The notes under the pieces are model-generated. The model was given only the letters and a program-made list of their open reading frames with translations. It searched no databases and was not told the DNA's origin. From Parasphingopyxis sp. CP4 (GTDB lineage: Bacteria; Pseudomonadota; Alphaproteobacteria; Sphingomonadales; Sphingomonadaceae), in NCBI RefSeq assembly GCF_013378055.1, contig NZ_CP051130.1, forward strand, positions 2,420,001 to 2,484,000: DNA of 64,000 bases, in the 5' to 3' direction. Every line of letters begins with the position of its first letter. Within the stretch, counting starts at the first letter, position 1. A program made the position numbers and the translations under genes. This document shows positions 1-8,686 of this stretch, piece after piece.

Positions 1-87
1 CGACTGTTGCCGAGCCAGTATAGCAATCATCGGCTATCGATGGGGTAACGGCGCTGAATTCCGGGTGCTGCAGGATTGGAGTGATCG

Positions 88-600
88 ATGTCTGACGAAC
101 GAATGGGCGTGGAACGGACCGATATTACAAAGCTGGAGGTCGATGCCGTGGTCAATGCGGCAAACCAATCCTTGCGCGGCGGTGGCGGGGTCGATGGTGC
201 CATTCATTACAACGCCGGGCCGAAATTGCTCGAAGCCTGTATTGAGATTGGCAGCTGTCCGCGCGGCGAAGCGCGAATCACACCCGGATTTGATCTACCG
301 GCCCGATAAGTGATCCACACTGTCGGCCCTGCCTGGCACGGCGGCGATCGTGGCGAAGACGAGCTATTGGCGAAATGCTACCGCAATAGTTTCGCGCTGG
401 CTGTGGACTATGGCGTGCGAAGCATCGCCTTCCCGGCAATTAGTTGCGGCGCCTTCAGTTACCCCGTGATGTCTGCGACGGAGATTGCCGTGCGCGAAGT
501 CCGTGCGTTTCTGGAGACCGACACAAGTATAGAGTATGTGACCTTTGCCTGTCGGGAAAAAAGTGTCGTGGCTGCCTATCGGAAAATACTGACTGGCTAG
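88..600 (+). pseudogene. Macro-domain (ADP-ribose / O-acetyl-ADP-ribose hydrolase-like) gene interrupted by an in-frame stop
   Basis: The reading frame encodes a YmdB-type macro domain that normally binds ADP-ribose and removes acetyl or ADP-ribosyl groups. The core motif [20 protein letters not shown] is present at about residues 24-43, and the second half carries the expected VIHTVGPAWHGG, the SIAFPAISCGAFSYP loop and the C-terminal strands. At 307-309 the codon expected to be tyrosine (in the usual PA-R/K-Y-VIHTVGP block) is TAA, so the same frame is split into 73 residues and a distal part that could only restart at the following GTG (310). Full length without the stop would be 170 residues, normal for the family. 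The start ATG at 88 is 5 bases after a GGAGTG sequence. It is either a pseudogene by one substitution, a read-through gene, or a sequencing error. The end overlaps the convergent crtZ stop. Confidence 0.85.
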
Positions 601-1130
601 ATCAATTCCGATTGGCGGTCGTCTTCGCGGAACGTGCCGATTGGCGCGCGGACGCCCGCATGGCCGCGGCGTTTCAATTCGGCCTTCAGCGCTTCGGGTT
701 TGGGCGCGTAGAGAAAGCCGAAGCTCACCGTGCCCTCTTTGGTCTCGACGACATGATGCAGGCGATGGGCCTGGATGATCCGCTTCATATAGTTGGATTT
801 GGGGATGTAGCGATGGTTCAGCCGCTTGTGCACGATGATGTCGTGAAAGCCGAAATAGATGGCGCCATAGGCAGCAATGCCCGCGCCGATCCAGGTCGCG
901 CCCGGCCACCAGCCCAGCTGGACCCCGCCGAGCAGCAGCACGAAGGAGGGTATGGCAAAGATCAGCGCGTAGAGATCGTTGAGCTCCCAATTGCCCGTGC
1001 GTGGCCGATGATGGCTTGCATGCAGGAACCAGCCAAAACCATGCATGACCCAGCGATGCGCGACATAGGCGACGCCTTCCATGAAGAGCACGGTGCCGAA
1101 AAACAGGAGCAGGCCATAATACCAGGACAT
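597..1130 (-). CDS. crtZ: Beta-carotene hydroxylase CrtZ
   Basis: This is a membrane di-iron hydroxylase that adds hydroxyl groups to the beta-ionone rings of carotenoids (beta-carotene to zeaxanthin), as expected for yellow to orange sphingomonads. The 177-residue length is typical. The histidine clusters of the fatty-acid hydroxylase superfamily are all visible: HRWVMH near residue 26, HASHH near 37, HDIIVHKRLNH near 96-106 and HRLHH near 122. Hydrophobic segments flank them (about 3-23, 50-90). No other carotenoid gene is in the window, so it acts with enzymes encoded elsewhere. Its stop codon overlaps the end of the macro-domain gene on the other strand. Confidence in family is high; the precise product (zeaxanthin or other hydroxycarotenoid) is inferred. 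Confidence 0.92.
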   Translation of the reverse strand: MSWYYGLLLFFGTVLFMEGVAYVAHRWVMHGFGWFLHASHHRPRTGNWELNDLYALIFAIPSFVLLLGGVQLGWWPGATWIGAGIAAYGAIYFGFHDIIVHKRLNHRYIPKSNYMKRIIQAHRLHHVVETKEGTVSFGFLYAPKPEALKAELKRRGHAGVRAPIGTFREDDRQSELI

Positions 1131-1216
1131 GACGCTGATATAGAGAGGCGCGGCGCGCCATGCCAGATGCGATGTGCACTTTCGCGGCGCGGGCGGATCG
1201 CCTAATCCTTGCGGCC

Positions 1217-2047
1217 ATGGAACTGAAATCGACGCTCTATGCGGTGCGCGACGGCATCGCGACCATCACGCTCAACCGCCCGCATCGCGGCAATGGCTGG
1301 ACCGGCCGGATGCACAGCGAATATCGCTATCTGCTCGGCGAAGCGGAAGGCGACACAGACGTCGGCGCGATCCTGGTCACTGGCGCGGGGCGGATGTTCT
1401 GTGTCGGTGGGGATGCGCAGGCGCTCGAAGGTCATTCGGAACGCGGCGGCTATGATCCGGGTACGACGCCCGATCTGGTGACGCCGGGATCGCGCGAGTT
1501 CGAGGCCTTTATCGAAGATTTCGCCTATCATTTTGCGCTGTCCAAGCCGGTCATCGTCGCGCTGAACGGTGCGGCGGCCGGGGTCGGGCTGGTGCTTGCC
1601 TGCTATGCCGATGTGCGCTTTGCGGTGTCCGGCGCCAAGCTGACCACTGCGCATGGCCCGCTCAACCTGCCGGCCGAATATGGCTTGTCCTGGCTGTTGC
1701 CGCGGCTAATCGGCGGCGCGCATGCGCTCGAGCTCTTGCTCTCGAGCCGCAAATTCCTGACCGACGAAGCCCATCAGATGGGGCTGGTGCATCGGCTTTG
1801 CGAGGCTGATGCGCTGGTCGAGGAGGCGCGCGCTTATGCCATCGATCTCATCACCCGCGTATCGCCGGAATCGCTGCGCCAGTCGAAGCGGCAATTCTGG
1901 CTCGACCAGCATCGTGATGTCGGCGCGGCGGTGCGCGATGCCGGGGTGCTTCTCAATGAGATGATGGGCCAGGCCGATTATCGCGAAGCCATCAAGGCGT
2001 TTCTTGAAAAACGCCCGGCCGAATGGGGCAAGGAGAGCAAGGCATGA
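1217..2047 (+). CDS. Enoyl-CoA hydratase/isomerase family protein
   Basis: A 276-residue crotonase-fold protein, probably acting on an acyl-CoA in beta-oxidation or a related pathway. Visible family features are the ITLNRPHRGNGW start of the fold, the oxyanion-loop sequence GRMFCVGGDAQAL, the GAAAGVGLVLACYADVRFA helix and LPRLIGGAHALELLLS. The two glutamates used by true enoyl-CoA hydratases are not obvious: the first position aligns to valine in GVGLVLAC and the second region reads GPLNLPAEYGLSW, so an isomerase or other crotonase activity is as likely as hydration. I chose ATG 1217 rather than an upstream alternative at 1160 because homologous proteins begin right before the first beta strand. 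The stop overlaps the next gene (ATGA). Confidence 0.85.
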   Translation: MELKSTLYAVRDGIATITLNRPHRGNGWTGRMHSEYRYLLGEAEGDTDVGAILVTGAGRMFCVGGDAQALEGHSERGGYDPGTTPDLVTPGSREFEAFIEDFAYHFALSKPVIVALNGAAAGVGLVLACYADVRFAVSGAKLTTAHGPLNLPAEYGLSWLLPRLIGGAHALELLLSSRKFLTDEAHQMGLVHRLCEADALVEEARAYAIDLITRVSPESLRQSKRQFWLDQHRDVGAAVRDAGVLLNEMMGQADYREAIKAFLEKRPAEWGKESKA

Positions 2048-2403
2048 AGCGGATCATTGTCTCGCTGATCGGGCTGTTGGTCGTCGGCGTCCTCGGGTTT
2101 TTCCTGATTTACGGAACGCCCGAGCAACGGATGCGCACGGCCTTGGTCGAGGCGGGATTGGCGGAGCCGGTCGCCGATTGCATGGCCGAACGGCTGGCTG
2201 AAGGGCTCAGCTATCGCCAGCTCTGGGCGCTCTCTTCGCTCAGCATCTTTCGGGATCGGGAAGTGGCGGATCTGACGATCGGCGAATTTGTCGATGCCAC
2301 GCGCGGATTGCAGGATCGCGAGGTACTGCTTCTGGCCGGACGGTCCGGAGCGGTTTGCGCGCTCAGGTCGCCTCGACTTGAGGGTCTTCCCATCCGCCGG
2401 TGA
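2044..2403 (+). CDS. Small membrane-anchored protein of unknown function
   Basis: A 119-residue protein starting at an ATG that overlaps the stop codon of the crotonase gene, so the two are very probably translated together. Residues 4-24 form one strong hydrophobic helix (IIVSLIGLLVVGVLGFFLIY). The rest is soluble, contains single cysteines near residues 45 and 108, and has a helix-rich region with the look of a small periplasmic domain. I do not recognise a family. The topology suggests an N-terminal anchor with the remainder in the periplasm. A role linked to acyl-CoA metabolism is suggested only by the gene overlap. Confidence 0.75.
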   Translation: MKRIIVSLIGLLVVGVLGFFLIYGTPEQRMRTALVEAGLAEPVADCMAERLAEGLSYRQLWALSSLSIFRDREVADLTIGEFVDATRGLQDREVLLLAGRSGAVCALRSPRLEGLPIRR

Positions 2404-2465
2404 CTATGCTTTAGCCGCCACGAACCTTTCGACTCATATATGCCATTCAGGAGCGCTTAGCCGCC

Positions 2466-3659
2466 ATGAACATCCATGAATATCAAGCCAAGGAACTGCT
2501 CGCCAAATTCGGTGTCGGCATTCCCAAGGGCGTCGCCGCAACCACGGTCGATCAGGCGGTCGCCGCCGCCGAAGAATTGCCGGGCCCGCTCTATGTGGTG
2601 AAGGCGCAGATTCATGCGGGTGGTCGCGGCAAGGGCAAGTTCAAGGAGCTGGGCCCCGATGCCAAGGGCGGTGTGCGGCTCGCCAAATCGGTCGACGACG
2701 TTCGCAGCGATGCCGAAGAGATGCTCGGCAACACGCTGGTGACGGTGCAGACCGGCGATGTCGGCAAGGAAGTCAATCGCCTCTACGTCACCGATGGCGT
2801 CGACATCAAAGAAGAATATTATCTCGCCCTGCTCGTCGATCGGGCGTCGGGCCAGGTCGCAATGGTCGTCTCGACCGAAGGCGGCATGGATATTGAGGCG
2901 GTCGCCCATGACACGCCGGAGAAGATCGCGACGATCACCATCGATCCGATCGCCGGCTTTACCGATGGTGATGGCCGCGCGGCGGCCGATGCGCTGGAAC
3001 TGAGCGGCGATCTCGCCGATGCCTGTGTCGCGCTGACCGCCAATCTCTATGATGCCTTCGTCAAGCTCGATTGCGCGATGCTGGAGATCAACCCGCTGGT
3101 CGAAACCGATGATGGCCAGCTGCTCGTTCTCGATACGAAGATGAGCTTCGATACCAATGCCGAGTTCCGCCATGCGGACTGGGAAGAGCTGCGCGACGAG
3201 AGCGAAGAAGACCCAATGGAGCTTGAGGCGTCCAAGCACGACCTCGCTTACATCAAGCTCGACGGCAATATTGGCTGCATGGTCAATGGCGCGGGTCTGG
3301 CCATGGCGACGATGGATATCATCAAGCTGAACGGCGCTTTCCCGGCCAACTTCCTCGACGTTGGCGGCGGGGCGACCAAGGAAAAGGTGACGGCCGCGTT
3401 CAAGATCATCCTGTCGGATCCGGCGGTCGAAGGCATTCTCGTCAATATCTTTGGCGGGATCATGCGCTGCGACATCATTGCCGAGGGCATTGTCGCTGCG
3501 GCCAAGGAAGTGGAGCTTGATGTACCGCTGGTGGTCCGGCTCGAAGGCACCAATGTCGCCAAGGGCAAGCAGATCCTGGCCGATAGCGGGTTGCCGATCG
3601 TCAGCGCTGACGATCTCGGCGATGCCGCACGCAAGATTGTGGAGCAGGTGCAGAAATAG
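2466..3659 (+). CDS. sucC: Succinyl-CoA synthetase (ADP-forming) beta subunit
   Basis: This is the nucleotide-binding subunit of succinyl-CoA synthetase, which in the TCA cycle makes ATP or GTP while converting succinyl-CoA to succinate. The 397-residue protein begins [17 protein letters not shown] and contains the ATP-grasp region ([16 protein letters not shown]), the metal site region LEINPL and the C-terminal ligase domain with [10 protein letters not shown] and VRLEGTN. The length is usual for the family (E. coli 388). sucD, normally the next gene, is absent here; the downstream genes encode electron transfer flavoprotein. The alpha subunit must be elsewhere. ATG 2466 follows an AGGAG sequence at 2449-2453. 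Confidence 0.97.
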   Translation: MNIHEYQAKELLAKFGVGIPKGVAATTVDQAVAAAEELPGPLYVVKAQIHAGGRGKGKFKELGPDAKGGVRLAKSVDDVRSDAEEMLGNTLVTVQTGDVGKEVNRLYVTDGVDIKEEYYLALLVDRASGQVAMVVSTEGGMDIEAVAHDTPEKIATITIDPIAGFTDGDGRAAADALELSGDLADACVALTANLYDAFVKLDCAMLEINPLVETDDGQLLVLDTKMSFDTNAEFRHADWEELRDESEEDPMELEASKHDLAYIKLDGNIGCMVNGAGLAMATMDIIKLNGAFPANFLDVGGGATKEKVTAAFKIILSDPAVEGILVNIFGGIMRCDIIAEGIVAAAKEVELDVPLVVRLEGTNVAKGKQILADSGLPIVSADDLGDAARKIVEQVQK

Positions 3660-3733
3660 CGATCGCCACCCCGTTTTTGCGGGAACGAGATGGCAAAACT
3701 GTTGATTTGCTGCAGCGCAGCATGCTAGTGACG

Positions 3734-3749
3734 TTTACGTGAACGTAAA
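3734..3749. promoter_or_regulatory. Perfect palindromic operator upstream of etfBA
   Basis: TTTACGTGAACGTAAA is a perfect inverted repeat with 7-base arms and a 2-base centre, about 35 bases before the etfB start and just downstream of a plausible promoter (TTGATT around 3702). From memory it resembles operators of the MerR-family LiuR regulator or similar acyl-CoA-catabolism repressors in proteobacteria; the identity of the regulator is inference. No MerR or TetR gene lies next to it. Confidence 0.7.
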
Positions 3750-3784
3750 GGGCCAAGCAGAACAGGCCCAGGAGGAATGAGACG

Positions 3785-4531
3785 ATGAAAATCTTGGTGC
3801 CCGTGAAAAGGGTGATCGATTATAACGTAAAGCCGCGGGTCAAGTCCGACGGTTCGGGCGTGGATCTCGCCAATGTCAAAATGTCGATGAACCCGTTCGA
3901 TGAAATTTCGGTCGAAGAGGCGATCCGCCTCAAGGAAGCCGGCAAGGCGGAAGAAATCGTCGCCATATCGGTTGGCCCGGCCAAGGCGCAGGAAACGCTG
4001 CGCACAGCCCTCGCGATGGGCGCCGACCGCGCCATCCTGATCGAAACCGATGACGAGGTTGAGCCGCTCGCCGTGGCCAAGCTCCTCAAAGCGGTTGTCG
4101 ACGAAGAAGCGCCCGGGCTCGTAATCCTCGGCAAGCAAGCCATTGATGATGACAGCAACCAGACGGGCCAGATGCTCGCCGCACTGCTCGGCTGGGGCCA
4201 GGGCACATTCGCCAATACGATCGAAGTCGCTGACGGCACGGTCGATGTGAAGCGCGAAATCGATGGCGGCCTGCAGACGGTAAAACTCAACCTGCCGGCG
4301 ATCATCACCACCGATCTTCGTCTCAACGAACCGCGCTATGCTTCGCTGCCGAACATCATGAAAGCGAAGTCCAAGCCGCTCGATACGAAGACGCCTGCCG
4401 ATTATGGCGTCGACACCGCGCCGCGCCTCACCACGTCTCACGTGGCCGAGCCGCCGAAGCGCGAAGCCGGTGAGATCCTCGAAGATGTGGATTCGCTGGT
4501 CGCCAAACTCAAAGAAATGGGAGTCGCATAA
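3785..4531 (+). CDS. etfB: Electron transfer flavoprotein beta subunit
   Basis: The beta subunit of the heterodimeric ETF accepts electrons from acyl-CoA dehydrogenases and other flavoprotein dehydrogenases and, with the alpha subunit, passes them to ETF-ubiquinone oxidoreductase. It starts [18 protein letters not shown], has the nucleotide-binding beta-alpha fold ([28 protein letters not shown]), the ALAP-domain segment [21 protein letters not shown] and the signature [23 protein letters not shown] split over residues 155-180. At 248 residues it is full length. AGGAGG-like sequence at 3770-3776 precedes the ATG. Its TAATG end overlaps the etfA start, so the pair is translationally coupled, and the palindrome at 3734 lies in its leader. 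Confidence 0.97.
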   Translation: MKILVPVKRVIDYNVKPRVKSDGSGVDLANVKMSMNPFDEISVEEAIRLKEAGKAEEIVAISVGPAKAQETLRTALAMGADRAILIETDDEVEPLAVAKLLKAVVDEEAPGLVILGKQAIDDDSNQTGQMLAALLGWGQGTFANTIEVADGTVDVKREIDGGLQTVKLNLPAIITTDLRLNEPRYASLPNIMKAKSKPLDTKTPADYGVDTAPRLTTSHVAEPPKREAGEILEDVDSLVAKLKEMGVA

Positions 4532-5460
4532 TGAAGACGCTCGTATGGGTCGAACATGACAATGCCGAGATGAAGGATGCGACGCTTGCTGCGGTAACCG
4601 CCGCCTCGAAGCTCGGTGAAGTGCATGCGCTGGTTGCCGGTTCCGGTTGCCAGGCCGTGGCTGACCAGGCCGCCAAGGTTGCTGGCGTTGCCACCGTGCA
4701 TCTTGCCGACGATGCCGCTTATGCCAATGCATTGCCGGAAAATGTTGCGCCGCTCGTCGCCGATCTCATGGGCAGCCATGATGCGTTCGTTGCGCCGGCC
4801 ACGACGACCGGCAAGAATATCGCGCCGCGCGTCGCTGCGCTGCTCGATGTGATGCAGCTCTCTGACATTCTCTCGGTTGAAGGCGACAAGACCTTCACGC
4901 GTCCGATTTACGCGGGCAACGCAATCGCGACCGTCACCAGCTCGGACGAGAAACTGGTGATCACCGTGCGTGGTACGGCCTTTGACAAGGCCGCGAGCGA
5001 AGGCGGATCTGCGGCTGTTGAAGCGGTTTCGGGCGCCGGTGATGCCGGGCTCTCCAGCTTTGTCAGCGAAGAGATTGCCAAAAGCGATCGTCCGGAACTG
5101 ACCAGCGCGAAGATCATCGTGTCGGGTGGCCGGGCGCTGGGCTCGAGCGAGAAGTTCGAAGAAGTCATCACGCCTTTGGCGGACAAGCTTGGCGCGGGTA
5201 TCGGTGCGTCTCGGGCTGCGGTTGATGCGGGCTATGTGCCGAACGATTATCAGGTCGGCCAGACCGGCAAGATCGTCGCACCGGAAGTCTATATCGCGAT
5301 CGGCATTTCCGGCGCGATCCAGCATCTCGCCGGCATGAAGGATTCCAAGACGATCATCGCGATCAACAAGGATGAAGACGCCCCGATCTTCCAGGTCTCC
5401 GACTATGGTATCGTGGCCGATCTCTTCAACGCCGTTCCGGAACTGACCGAGAAGCTTTAA
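4531..5460 (+). CDS. etfA: Electron transfer flavoprotein alpha subunit
   Basis: A 309-residue ETF alpha subunit that carries the FAD. The N-terminal domain (1-185) pairs with EtfB; the C-terminal FAD-binding domain is clear, with [16 protein letters not shown] near 192, the [16 protein letters not shown] segment near 221 and [16 protein letters not shown] near 262, ending with [23 protein letters not shown]. Start overlaps the etfB stop. The gene is followed by a complex intergenic palindromic repeat and a bidirectional terminator at 5638-5667. Confidence 0.97.
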   Translation: MKTLVWVEHDNAEMKDATLAAVTAASKLGEVHALVAGSGCQAVADQAAKVAGVATVHLADDAAYANALPENVAPLVADLMGSHDAFVAPATTTGKNIAPRVAALLDVMQLSDILSVEGDKTFTRPIYAGNAIATVTSSDEKLVITVRGTAFDKAASEGGSAAVEAVSGAGDAGLSSFVSEEIAKSDRPELTSAKIIVSGGRALGSSEKFEEVITPLADKLGAGIGASRAAVDAGYVPNDYQVGQTGKIVAPEVYIAIGISGAIQHLAGMKDSKTIIAINKDEDAPIFQVSDYGIVADLFNAVPELTEKL

Positions 5461-5464
5461 CGGA

Positions 5465-5613
5465 TGCCTCCTTCTCCCTTGATGGGAGAAGGATATGAAG
5501 CCTTTGCGCGTCAGCGCATTAGGCGAAGTTGGATGAGGGTGGGCCGAGCCTAGCTCGGCGCGCTTTCGGTGAAAGCGCACCCCTCACCCTAACCCTCTCC
5601 TACAAGGGGAGAG
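5465..5613. repeat. Multi-hairpin palindromic intergenic element
   Basis: About 150 bases between etfA and its terminator are built of nested inverted repeats: CTTCTCCC-ttgat-GGGAGAAG near the left end, GCCGAG-cctag-CTCGGC and GCGCTTTC-ggt-GAAAGCGC in the middle, and CTCTCC-tacaag-GGGAGAG at the right end; GATGAGGGTG on the left also pairs with CACCCCTCACCC on the right. Such composite elements are common in alphaproteobacterial genomes as dispersed non-coding repeats. No second copy is in the window. Confidence 0.65.
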
Positions 5614-5637
5614 GGAATGATCTCATATCGCAATTTT

Positions 5638-5667
5638 AAAAGCCCCGGTTCGTGCCGGGGCTTTTTT
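5638..5667. terminator. Bidirectional intrinsic terminator
   Basis: The stem AGCCCCGG/CCGGGGCT with a 6-base loop is followed by TTTTTT on the plus strand and preceded by AAAA on the plus strand (T run on the minus strand). It lies between convergent etfA and the TonB-C-domain gene and can end both transcripts. Confidence 0.85.
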
Positions 5668-5702
5668 GCCGAGCAGCTTTCATTCATAAGGGCAAGGTCG
5701 TG

Positions 5703-6581
5703 TCACGGCAGTTGGAAACGAACCTGTGATTGGTAGGTCCCTCTTACCGGTTCACCAGACTCGTCGGTTGCTGGCTCGAAAGTTGCTCGGGCGGTAAGCG
5801 CCCCGCACACAATAGCGTCTAGAGACGCATCGCCGCTCGTTTCCAATATGGCGCAGTCCGTTACTTCTCCAGTATCGGATATGAAAAGAATGAAAGGAAT
5901 AGTGCCTTCTGCGTCATCCAAAATCGCTGAGGGTGGATAATCGCCCCAATGTATCCATTGTCCGGGATTGGACCGAGGTGTCGCCGCTCGTGCTTGGCTG
6001 TCTTGTGGTGCGTGCAACTCTTCCGGGATCTCACCAGTTCGAATGAGATTCCAGTTTACCAACTCAAGTAGCTCGATCTGGCAGCTCTCCCACGACGCAA
6101 ACAATGCTTGCATGTCGGTTAGCAGAATTCGAACGGGTTGATTGCCCTGCAATCTGATTTCCAGGATCTGCTCGTCGGACCAGTTGGCCGCGAAACTGGT
6201 CGAAACAAACGGGATCTGGATAGCCTCCTCCAGATCACCACTCGCACGGTAGCGAAGAGACTGTGCTTCGATGGATGTTGCTTGTGGCTGTGCGATTATC
6301 TGGACTTCGCTCCAGGCCTGTCGCCTCGGAATATTGACACCACCAATCGTCATCGTGAAGCGATCTGGTGGAACGCTACGATCCATCATCAAGAATATCG
6401 TTTGGTCGCCATCGGTGAATGTTCGCAGAACTCGGCATCGCGGATAGCCATAGTCGGTTTGCCAATTGGAATCCGACCTGAACATTTCTCTGTCATCATT
6501 AGTTTGGGCCACAGCCAGCGTAGAAAGGCCGAAGGCTGCCAGCGTGACAGATACAATCAGTCTGAACGAGACTTGCGTCAC
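5703..6581 (-). CDS. Secreted protein with TonB C-terminal-like domain
   Basis: A 292-residue protein with a signal peptide (residues 1-25, ending LSTLAVAQ) and a C-terminal block that matches the TonB_C style: G-x-V-T-D-C-A-I followed by SGDASLDAIVCGALTARATF-xPA and a final Y-x-SQVRFQLP. The central 170 residues are not recognised. Because it has no N-terminal transmembrane anchor or proline-rich linker, it is not a canonical TonB; it is a periplasmic protein carrying this fold. The start is GTG, 9 bases downstream of the SDR stop on the same strand with AAGGCGG before it, so the two genes probably form an operon. Base composition is lower in GC than its neighbours. Confidence 0.75.
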   Translation of the reverse strand: MTQVSFRLIVSVTLAAFGLSTLAVAQTNDDREMFRSDSNWQTDYGYPRCRVLRTFTDGDQTIFLMMDRSVPPDRFTMTIGGVNIPRRQAWSEVQIIAQPQATSIEAQSLRYRASGDLEEAIQIPFVSTSFAANWSDEQILEIRLQGNQPVRILLTDMQALFASWESCQIELLELVNWNLIRTGEIPEELHAPQDSQARAATPRSNPGQWIHWGDYPPSAILDDAEGTIPFILFISDTGEVTDCAILETSGDASLDAIVCGALTARATFEPATDESGEPVRGTYQSQVRFQLP

Positions 6582-6590
6582 AATTCCGCC

Positions 6591-7568
6591 TTACGCCTCG
6601 TCCAGCAATTTCTCGCTGATCGCCCAGAGCTTTTCCGCATTCTCATCGCTACAGGCATGCGCATCAACGCCGCTATAGCGGGCCATCGGGCTTTCAGTGT
6701 CGGTGGGCGCGGCGATGTCGCAATCCTCACAATAGACGCCGGGCTTGCCGTCGAGCTTGGGCGAAGTCGCTGCCCATAGGGATGTGGAGCAACCCTGGGC
6801 CGGGGTCTTGAAGCCCATCTTGGCAAGATCGGACGGGCTGCCATCCTCGTTGAGCCAGCCCAGCGCAACCTGCTCCTCCAGTGGGAGATGGCGCTGCAGC
6901 GGCGTGAAGATGCCGCCCGGATGCACCGCGAACGCCAGTCCGTCGCTATCGCGCATGCGCCGGCTGAGGGCATTGGCGAACAGAGCATTGGCGGTTTTTG
7001 CCTGCCCATAGGCCTGCCATTTGTCATAGTCGTGATTTTCAAACTGGATATCGTCCCAATGCACATCGCTGACCTTGTGTGCGGTCGAAGCAAGGGCAAC
7101 GACGCGCGCGCCGGGCGTTTTTTCGAGCAGCGGCATCAGGCCGAGGGTCAGCGCGAAATGGCCCATATGGTTGGTGCCGAATTGCGATTCCCAGCCCGGG
7201 CCGACACGCGTGAGCGGGTTCGCCATGATCCCGGCATTGTTGATCAGGATATCGAGCGTATCGAGCGATCCCGTCATCTCTTCGGCAAAGCGGGTCACTG
7301 ATCCGATATCGCCCAGATCCATGTCGCTGACCCGTACATCGCCATCAATCTCGGCAAGGTTGGTCTCGGCTTTTTCCCGGCTGCGCGCGGGAACCACCAC
7401 ATTCACCCCGGCACCAACCAGCGCGCGAACGGTTTCCAGCCCGATGCCGCTATAGCCGCCGGTGACGATCGCGGTCTTGCCGGCAAGGTCGATCCCCTTG
7501 ATGACATCCGCTCCATCGGTCTTGGCGACAAAGCCTGAATCTGTCGGTACTTGATCTGCAACTGCCAT
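6591..7568 (-). CDS. Short-chain dehydrogenase/reductase (retinol dehydrogenase/WWOX-like)
   Basis: An NAD(P)-dependent SDR of 325 residues. The cofactor motif TGGYSGIG is at 36-43, the NNAG motif near 113, the catalytic serine in VVALASTAHK and the catalytic YGQAK (Y-x-x-x-K) further on. The long C-terminal part with HPGGIFTPLQRHLPLEEQ is as in the retinol-dehydrogenase/WW-domain oxidoreductase-like subgroup of atypical length. The substrate cannot be told from sequence. It is the first gene of a probable two-gene operon with the downstream TonB-C-domain protein. Confidence 0.88.
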   Translation of the reverse strand: MAVADQVPTDSGFVAKTDGADVIKGIDLAGKTAIVTGGYSGIGLETVRALVGAGVNVVVPARSREKAETNLAEIDGDVRVSDMDLGDIGSVTRFAEEMTGSLDTLDILINNAGIMANPLTRVGPGWESQFGTNHMGHFALTLGLMPLLEKTPGARVVALASTAHKVSDVHWDDIQFENHDYDKWQAYGQAKTANALFANALSRRMRDSDGLAFAVHPGGIFTPLQRHLPLEEQVALGWLNEDGSPSDLAKMGFKTPAQGCSTSLWAATSPKLDGKPGVYCEDCDIAAPTDTESPMARYSGVDAHACSDENAEKLWAISEKLLDEA

Positions 7569-7662
7569 CGTCGAATCTCCTCTGTGCCTTTTGCCTAACG
7601 GTATGAAGCGTCACGCCGAATGTCGCCAGTCGAAAGTGACGGTGGAGCGGGTAGTACAGCGC

Positions 7663-7752
7663 GTCATGCTGAACTTGTTTCAGCATCCACTCGTCCATCT
7701 GCACAGACGGAGAAGCAGGAGCGGTGGACCCTGAGACAAGTTCAGGGTGACG
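7663..7752. repeat. Double-hairpin dispersed repeat, copy 1
   Basis: Two imperfect palindromes, GTCATGCTGAACTTGTTTCA-GCATCC and GGACCCTGAGACAAGTTCAG-GGTGACG, enclose a variable centre. The same element occurs in inverted orientation at 52427-52516. It lies upstream of the SDR gene and downstream of the carD terminator, outside any gene. Confidence 0.85.
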
Positions 7753-7793
7753 ATTCTGGAATGATCGAACGGGGGAGCACCATCGCCAAAACT

Positions 7794-7834
7794 AAAAAGC
7801 CCGGCCAAACCGCAAGGGCTTGGCCGGGCTTTTC
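7794..7834 (-). terminator. Intrinsic terminator of carD
   Basis: The stem AAAAGCCCGGCCAA/TTGGCCGGGCTTTT, 14 base pairs, lies 20 bases after the carD stop on the minus strand and ends in a T run on that strand (TTTTTAG). Confidence 0.9.
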
Positions 7835-7853
7835 GGTCTCGCAGTGAGCGGGA

Positions 7854-8414
7854 TTACGCCTTGGCCGCTTCCTTCGCAGCTTCTTCTTCTGCCTTTTCAG
7901 CATTCCAGATAGCGGCGGCCTTGTTCAGGATGACGAGAATTTTCTCGAGTGCGGTTGGTTCGTCCGTCTTTTCCATCGCCGCGAGTTCGCGGGCGAGGCG
8001 GCTTGATGCCGCTTCGAAGATCTGGCGTTCCGAATAGCTTTGTTCCGGCTGGTCATCGGCGCGGAACAGATCGCGGGTCACTTCGGCGATCTGCAGCAGG
8101 TCACCCGAATTGATCTTCGCTTCATATTCCTGGGCCCGGCGCGACCACATGGTGCGCTTGACCTTGGGTTTGCCTTCCAGCGTCTTGAGCGCGTCCTTCA
8201 GCGTCTTGTCGGACGAGAGTTTGCGCATTCCAACGCCTTCGGCCTTGTTGGTCGGCACGCGGAGCGTCATCTTTTCCTTTTCGAACCGCAGCACGTAAAG
8301 TTCGAGCTGCATGCCCGCAATTTCTTCATTCTGGAGTTCGATTACCCGGCCTACGCCATGCTTTGGGTAAACGACATAATCTCCGACTTCGAAGTCAAGC
8401 GCCTTGCTTGCCAT
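7854..8414 (-). CDS. carD: CarD/CdnL-type RNA polymerase-binding transcription factor
   Basis: A 186-residue member of the CarD_CdnL_TRCF family, which binds the beta subunit of RNA polymerase and stabilises open complexes at rRNA and other housekeeping promoters. The N-terminal Tudor-like RNA-polymerase interaction domain begins FEVGDYVVYPKHGVGRVIEL and continues with LYVLRFEKEKMTLRVP; the helical C-terminal DNA-binding domain includes KRTMWSRRAQEYEAKINSGDL and ERQIFEAASSRLARELA. It ends with a Lys/Glu/Ala tail. I chose ATG 8412-8414 over an upstream alternative because it gives the family start MASKALDFEVGDYVV. An AT-rich 270-base stretch upstream should hold its promoter. Confidence 0.94.
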   Translation of the reverse strand: MASKALDFEVGDYVVYPKHGVGRVIELQNEEIAGMQLELYVLRFEKEKMTLRVPTNKAEGVGMRKLSSDKTLKDALKTLEGKPKVKRTMWSRRAQEYEAKINSGDLLQIAEVTRDLFRADDQPEQSYSERQIFEAASSRLARELAAMEKTDEPTALEKILVILNKAAAIWNAEKAEEEAAKEAAKA

Positions 8415-8686
8415 AAAATACGACCTTTCTTGACGGTAAGCCGAGCGAATCGTGCAGCCGCCCATAGCGGGCAATGCCTACGCGTTCAATTTCTCTAGCC
8501 TTTTCCGTGCGTTATCCCACATAGCGGAATATATTTATTCCCGCTTCGGGACATTATGTAACAGATTCGTAAGAAAATTTCCAGCCTGTATACATTTATG
8601 CCGCGTGCGAGCGGCTTGTCCGAAACCGGACCCTGCCTGCGGTTTTTCCTGTCGAGATCCGTTCCGGGCTGGTCCGGAGCGCGGTC

